From positions 310,001-374,000 of the forward strand of contig JBBAEN010000002.1 in assembly GCA_041655955.1 (NCBI GenBank): a stretch of DNA of 64,000 bases. The letters run 5' to 3'. The notes under the pieces were generated by a model. The model worked only from the letters and a program-made list of their open reading frames with translations. It searched no databases and had not been told where the DNA came from. Source of the stretch: Micavibrio_A sp041655955 (GTDB lineage: Bacteria > Pseudomonadota > Alphaproteobacteria > Micavibrionales > Micavibrionaceae). The translations under genes were made by a program, and so were the position numbers. Shown here piece by piece: positions 59,851 through 64,000 of the stretch (its first letter is position 1; each line of letters begins with the position of its first letter).

Positions 59851-60807
59851 ATGAGCCGCGCCTTTATTTTCCCCGGCCAGGGGTCGCAATTTGTCGGGAT
59901 GGGGAAAGATCTGGCTGCCTCTTTTACCGAGGCAAAAGAAGTCTTTGAAGAAGTTGACGATGCTTTATCCCAAAAACTGTCCAGATTGATGTTCGAAGGG
60001 CCGGAAGCCGACCTCAACCTGACTGAAAACACCCAGCCCGCGCTGATGGCCCATTCCATGGCCGTCGCCAAAATCCTGCGCAAGCAGGGCGGCTTCCAGT
60101 TTGAAAATATATGCTCCTTTATGGCGGGCCATTCGCTGGGCGAATATTCGGCCCTGACCTGTTCCGGCGCGTTCGAACTGGCGCAAACGGCGCGGCTTTT
60201 GAAAATCCGCGGCAAGGCCATGCAAAGGGCCGTGCCGGTCGGCGTCGGCGCGATGGCCGCGATTCTGGGGCTCGACCTGCCGGAGGTTCTGGAGGTCGCG
60301 AAAAAAGCCACGGCGGACAGCACGAAGGAAATGGTTTGTCAGGCCGCGAATGATAACAGCACGGGGCAGATCGTCGTATCCGGCCATGCGGCGGCGGTGC
60401 AGCTCGCGATCGATTACGCGGCTGAGGCCGGCGCGAAAAAAGCGGTTCTCCTGCCCGTTTCCGCGCCGTTCCATTGCTCTTTGATGGCCCCCGCGGCACA
60501 GGAAATGGCCTATGCGCTGGCCGATAGCGTCATCCGCCCGCCATTCGTGCCGGTCGTGTCGAACGTGACGGCCAAGGCGGTGGCGGAGCCTTCGGACATT
60601 CGCCGCCTGCTGGTCGATCAGATTACGGGCATGGTGCGCTGGCGCGAATCCGTCCAGTGGATGAAAGAGCAGGGCGTGACCGAAATGGTCGAGCTTGGCG
60701 CAGGCAAGGTATTAAGCGGCCTCATCAGACGCATCGACAAGGACATTGCCTGCGAATCCGTCGGCACGCCGGAAGGGATTGAGGCGTTGATCGGGAAATT
60801 GAAATAA
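59851..60807 (+). CDS. fabD: Malonyl-CoA:ACP transacylase
   Basis: A 318-residue FabD. FIFPGQGSQFVGMGKDL at the start, GHSLGEYSAL with the catalytic Ser, and the later His in SAPFHCSLM are clear. It loads malonate onto acyl carrier protein in fatty-acid synthesis. First gene of the fab cluster. Confidence 0.96.
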   Translation: MSRAFIFPGQGSQFVGMGKDLAASFTEAKEVFEEVDDALSQKLSRLMFEGPEADLNLTENTQPALMAHSMAVAKILRKQGGFQFENICSFMAGHSLGEYSALTCSGAFELAQTARLLKIRGKAMQRAVPVGVGAMAAILGLDLPEVLEVAKKATADSTKEMVCQAANDNSTGQIVVSGHAAAVQLAIDYAAEAGAKKAVLLPVSAPFHCSLMAPAAQEMAYALADSVIRPPFVPVVSNVTAKAVAEPSDIRRLLVDQITGMVRWRESVQWMKEQGVTEMVELGAGKVLSGLIRRIDKDIACESVGTPEGIEALIGKLK

Positions 60808-60927
60808 CAATAATTTAACCGCAGGAATGCAGAAGGCCGCGGCAGGCCGCACAGAGGTTACTTTTCCTGTTTTCTAAAGCTCCGTGTTCTTCTGTATGCT
60901 TGTGGTTTGAAAAAGAAAGGAACGGCC

Positions 60928-61665
60928 ATGTTCAATCTTAACGAAAAAACCGCGCTGGTGACTGGCGCTACGGGCGGCATCGGCGGCGCGATTGCGAAGG
61001 CGTTGCATGCGCAGGGCGCGGTTGTCGGCATCACGGGCCGCAATGAAGCCAAATTGAAGATCCTCGCAGACGCGCTGGGCGATCGCGTCCATATATTCGT
61101 CGCCGACCTCTCTTCTTCCGAAGCTGTTGATACGCTTGTAAAAGAGGCCGAGGAAACAATGGGCCGGATCGATATTCTCGTGAACAATGCGGGCCTCACC
61201 CGCGACGGGCTGTCGATGCGGATGAAGGATGAGGACTGGAGCCAGGTTGTCGATGTCAACATGACCGCGACCTTTAAGCTCGCCCGCGCCGTCCAGCGCG
61301 GCATGATGAAGCGCCGCTGGGGCCGGATCGTCAATATCGCCTCCGTCGTCGGCGTGACCGGCAATCCCGGCCAGTGCAACTATGTGGCCTCCAAGGCCGG
61401 CATGATCGGCTGGTCGAAAGCCATGGCCGCCGAAATCGCGTCCCGCAACATCACGGTGAACTGCGTGGCGCCGGGCTTTATCGCGACCGCCATGACCGAA
61501 GTCCTGACCGACGACCAGAAAGCCAAGATCAACGCCACTATTCCGGCGGGCAAGATGGGGGCGAGCGAAGATATTGCCGCCGCCGTCGCCTATCTGGCAT
61601 CCGAAGAAGCGGGCTATGTCACCGGCTCCACCATCCATGTCAATGGCGGGATGGCGATGATTTAA
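60928..61665 (+). CDS. fabG: 3-oxoacyl-ACP reductase
   Basis: A 245-residue short-chain dehydrogenase. Cofactor motif TGATGGIGG (about 13-21) and active-site YVASKAGM with Tyr and Lys. NADPH-dependent reduction in fatty-acid elongation. The start at 60928 has an AGGA site 6 bases upstream. Confidence 0.95.
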   Translation: MFNLNEKTALVTGATGGIGGAIAKALHAQGAVVGITGRNEAKLKILADALGDRVHIFVADLSSSEAVDTLVKEAEETMGRIDILVNNAGLTRDGLSMRMKDEDWSQVVDVNMTATFKLARAVQRGMMKRRWGRIVNIASVVGVTGNPGQCNYVASKAGMIGWSKAMAAEIASRNITVNCVAPGFIATAMTEVLTDDQKAKINATIPAGKMGASEDIAAAVAYLASEEAGYVTGSTIHVNGGMAMI

Positions 61666-61834
61666 AGCGGCTTTGGGTGGGGGCGCTAAAGCCGCCCCTC
61701 CGCCCCCCGCACAAATCCGCCGCAAACCATGCGAAAAACCTTGATTTTTCGCTGGTTTTTCCTTTATAAAGCCGTCGTTATTTTCGCATAAGACGAAAAA
61801 ACGGCGGTGTATTTATTTTGGCAAGGTGTGTGCG

Positions 61835-62641
61835 ATGGCGTGGCAGGAATTTGAACAAGATGGCGGCCTTCTCTGGGATGTCTTTTTGTCGGCGGATGAA
61901 GACGGCGCGAAGGGCGTCAAGGATTTCCTGAAACTGGCGGGCCTGCCCAATCCCCAAGAGGGGCAATATTTCACCGGCCCCAACGTGAACCGCATTTATT
62001 CGTCCAAACACGGGGTGAGCGTCAGCATCCTTCACCGGAATATCAGCCCTGTTGAATGGTTGAAATCGAAATTGCTCGGCGCGGAGCCGTCGCAGGTTGC
62101 GCCGGTTTACGCTGCGCGCAAAATCGCCCACGGCAATATCGTCAAACCTTTGTTCCAGGCGGATATATCGAAAAATTGCAGCGTGGAAATTGTCGGCGGC
62201 CTGCGCCGCGCGCAAGTGACCGAAAAAGATTTGGGCGCGATGCGTAAAACTCTGGCGCAGGACAAGGTTGATTTTTATTACCGCAATCTGGAATTTCTTG
62301 GCGAAGTTTCAACCCGCGACGGTGAAAAACATAAAGTCGTGACCAACCGCCGCGCGGTGCGCCCGATGAAATCCTATAATATGGCGGCGCAGGGCAGCTT
62401 TGGCGTGCAGGATGAAATCTACCGTCCTTTATGCGAACAATTTGCCGAGGCCTTTAAGGAGGCGAGCGGCGCAAAAATGGCGCAGGCCATGAAAGAATGC
62501 GCCCTTATTACGGCCCTGCCCGATAAGGATCCCGCGAAGATTTTGCACGCGCACTGGACGCATCCCGGCCTTCAAACGGAACGCAGGATCTGCATCGCCA
62601 CCGCGGCAAAGAAATATGAACAAGTGCTGGCCGCGATGTGA
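61835..62641 (+). CDS. Hypothetical protein within the fab cluster
   Basis: A 268-residue soluble protein without signal peptide or clear membrane helix. I recognise no family. Blocks such as WEVFLSADEDG-like at the start (WDVFLSADEDGAKGVKDF) and PMKSYNMAAQGSFGVQDE suggest a folded alpha/beta protein. The ATG at 61835 has AAGG 8 bases upstream. It sits between fabG and a HAD gene, where acpP usually follows fabG directly. Confidence 0.65.
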   Translation: MAWQEFEQDGGLLWDVFLSADEDGAKGVKDFLKLAGLPNPQEGQYFTGPNVNRIYSSKHGVSVSILHRNISPVEWLKSKLLGAEPSQVAPVYAARKIAHGNIVKPLFQADISKNCSVEIVGGLRRAQVTEKDLGAMRKTLAQDKVDFYYRNLEFLGEVSTRDGEKHKVVTNRRAVRPMKSYNMAAQGSFGVQDEIYRPLCEQFAEAFKEASGAKMAQAMKECALITALPDKDPAKILHAHWTHPGLQTERRICIATAAKKYEQVLAAM

Positions 62642-62655
62642 TAGACTCGCCCGCA

Positions 62656-63321
62656 ATGTTCGACCTTATTATTTTTGATTGTGACGGAACGCTCACCGAT
62701 TCCGAATATGCGAATAACAGGGCGCTTCTGGATGTCCTGCACCAGTCCGGCTTTACGGAATTCGATCTGGATTACGCCTATAAGAACTGGGTCGGCACGA
62801 CGGTTTCCGGCATTCTCCTGAATGTCCAGATGGAAACGGGGCGCGTCCCGCCGGACGATATCTTGCCGCGCTATATCGCCCGCGTTGCCGAATTGCAGCA
62901 AACGGAATTAAAGCCTGTTGACGGTGCGGAACAGCTTACCGCCACCGCCCGCGATCATTATAAAATCTGCGTGGCCTCAAACGGCGAGCGCTCGAACGTC
63001 CTCCGCTCGCTGGAGATGACGGGGCTTTTGCCTTATTTCGGTGAGGAGCATGTCTTTACGAAAATACAGGTGAAAAATCCCAAGCCCTATCCCGACCTTT
63101 TCCTCTTCGCCGCCGCGCAAATGGGCGCGGAGCCGGAACGCTGCCTCGTGCTTGAAGATTCGGCCACGGGCGTGCGCGCGGGGCTTGACGCCGGCATGAC
63201 GACATGGGGATTTGCGGGTTCCGCCCATAATCCTCAAAAACAGGAAGAAACCCTGAAAAACACTGGAGCGCATGAGGTTTTCCAGAGTCTTATCCACATT
63301 CGTGACCGTATAAAGCCTTGA
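62656..63321 (+). CDS. HAD superfamily phosphatase
   Basis: A 221-residue HAD hydrolase of the phosphoglycolate-phosphatase or beta-phosphoglucomutase type. Motif I DCDGTLTDSE, motif II VASNGE, motif III Lys in KNPKPYPD and motif IV LVLEDSATG are present. It starts 14 bp after the preceding gene. The substrate is unknown. Confidence 0.85.
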   Translation: MFDLIIFDCDGTLTDSEYANNRALLDVLHQSGFTEFDLDYAYKNWVGTTVSGILLNVQMETGRVPPDDILPRYIARVAELQQTELKPVDGAEQLTATARDHYKICVASNGERSNVLRSLEMTGLLPYFGEEHVFTKIQVKNPKPYPDLFLFAAAQMGAEPERCLVLEDSATGVRAGLDAGMTTWGFAGSAHNPQKQEETLKNTGAHEVFQSLIHIRDRIKP

Positions 63322-63345
63322 ATATGCTGGAAATTTAATATTCAT

Positions 63346-63359
63346 TGTGCTATCGCACA
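63346..63359. promoter_or_regulatory. TGTGC-N4-GCACA palindrome upstream of acpP
   Basis: Perfect 5-bp arms at 63346-63350 and 63355-63359, about 85 bases before the acpP start. It resembles the palindrome before the phasin gene (12719-12731). An operator for a shared lipid regulator is possible. Confidence 0.35.
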
Positions 63360-63443
63360 GGAAAGAGCTTGCAAAGGCTGGGCGGATTGGTAAATTCGCC
63401 GTCGATTTTAAATTTAACACACTGAAGAAGGTAAAGGTTCGCC

Positions 63444-63683
63444 ATGAGCGATATAGCAGAACGCGTAAAGAAAATTGTTGTCGAGCATCTTGGCGTAGAT
63501 GCCGCGAAAGTAACGGAAGGTGCAAGCTTCATCGACGATCTCGGTGCAGACTCCCTTGATACCGTTGAACTCGTTATGGCGTTCGAAGAAGAATTCAAGG
63601 TCGAAATTCCCGACGACGCTGCCGAGAAAATCCAGACGGTTGGCGACGCCGTGAACTTCATCAAGGCAAACGCCGGCGAGTAA
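63444..63683 (+). CDS. acpP: Acyl carrier protein
   Basis: A 79-residue ACP. The phosphopantetheine attachment Ser is in GADSLDTVEL (about residue 37). Acidic, four-helix protein carrying acyl chains in fatty-acid synthesis. A terminator-like hairpin separates it from fabF. Confidence 0.97.
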   Translation: MSDIAERVKKIVVEHLGVDAAKVTEGASFIDDLGADSLDTVELVMAFEEEFKVEIPDDAAEKIQTVGDAVNFIKANAGE

Positions 63684-63708
63684 GTCGCTGGACGTATAAT
63701 ATTTCTTA

Positions 63709-63750
63709 GGCGGCGGCTGCAACTATTGCTATAGTTAAGCCGCCGTTTTT
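63709..63750 (+). terminator. Hairpin terminator or attenuator between acpP and fabF
   Basis: GGCGGC pairs with GCCGCC, with an inner AACTAT-TGCT-ATAGTT stem, followed by five Ts. This would lower fabF transcription relative to the abundant ACP. Confidence 0.75.
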
Positions 63751-63774
63751 ATTGACGAAAAGGGATAAGGGACG

Positions 63775-64000
63775 ATGAGACGCGTAGTTATCACGGGAAT
63801 GGGGATGGTTTCGCCGCTTGGTGTCGGCGTGGCCCATAACTGGAAGCGTTTGACCGCGGGCGATAGCGGCATTCGCAAAATCGATGAATTTGACCTAACG
63901 GATATGACGTCACATGTCGCCGGCCTCGTGCCGAAAACGACGGATGAAAATCCGGCGGACGGCGCCTTCAACGTCAATCTGTTCGTGCCGGTCAAGGAAC
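63775..64000 (+). CDS. fabF: 3-oxoacyl-ACP synthase II (partial)
   Basis: The first 75 residues of a KAS II enzyme, MRRVVITGMGMVSPLGVGVA onward, cut by the window end. It condenses malonyl-ACP with acyl-ACP. AAGGGA ribosome site 3-8 bases upstream. The catalytic Cys lies beyond the window. Confidence 0.93.
   Translation, partial: MRRVVITGMGMVSPLGVGVAHNWKRLTAGDSGIRKIDEFDLTDMTSHVAGLVPKTTDENPADGAFNVNLFVPVKE

Overview
The window reads as a compact chromosomal segment of an alphaproteobacterium. The evidence is gene content and order: rpsF-rpsR-rplI-dnaB-alr-mlaE-mlaF, NDUFA12-mlaD-DUF2155, aat/accC/accB/aroQ, clpS-clpA, a phasin, hldE and DUF2155 are all arranged as in that class. Base composition is moderately GC-rich. 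The pilin-like proteins, the transglutaminase-like cysteine peptidases and the mixed composition would fit a Micavibrio-like or related environmental lineage, but that placement is inference. I saw no tRNA, rRNA, CRISPR array or insertion sequence.

Layout. 0.1-10 kb: phoH, an exported superoxide dismutase, a TSUP permease, a thioesterase, pyruvate kinase, a HAD phosphatase, two transglutaminase-like cysteine peptidases (one with a cytoplasmic MshEN-like domain), hldE and two lipoproteins. 10-20 kb: pilin-like protein 1 behind dacA, phasin, clpS-clpA, RidA-like, NDUFA12, mlaD, DUF2155, a GGDEF protein and aat. 20-28 kb: pilin-like protein 2 with a structured leader, accC-accB, cytidine deaminase, aroQ, a PCu(A)C copper chaperone, two DsbA-like thioredoxins, a BepA-like M48 protease and rlmE. 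28-38 kb: a large orphan protein, guaB, pilin-like protein 3 with a second copy of the structured leader, an rplI-derived fragment, small membrane or secreted proteins, rsmB, and a more AT-rich patch (pentapeptide-repeat protein, small basic protein, MarR-like regulator). 38-46 kb: guaA, a histone-H1-like protein, M32 carboxypeptidase, thrC, M16 protease, acetyltransferase, AlgH. 46-50.4 kb: a carbamoyltransferase/SxtJ/DUF5989/SGNH cassette. 50-59.5 kb: PBP1A, mlaF, mlaE, alr, dnaB and the S6-S18-L9 operon. 59.8-64 kb: fabD, fabG, two extra genes, acpP and the start of fabF.

The most notable signal is a pair of about 180-nt elements (20818-20997 and 33114-33301, minus strand). Each has its own promoter-like sequence with identical 17-bp spacing, a long closing stem, internal hairpins with compensatory changes between the two copies, and a terminator-like hairpin with a U-tract. 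Each lies just upstream of a pilin-like gene. I read this as an undescribed structured leader or ncRNA class.

Secondary signals are a possible c-di-GMP-controlled periplasmic protease, a decayed rplI fragment next to the second leader, a shared ACTAT-N3-ATAGT palindrome linking a MarR-like gene to clpS and a pentapeptide gene, and a carbamoyltransferase cassette with a 50-residue gene. Functionally the window combines envelope building (peptidoglycan, LPS heptose, lipid transport, fatty acids, surface sugar modification), protein quality control and oxidative folding.
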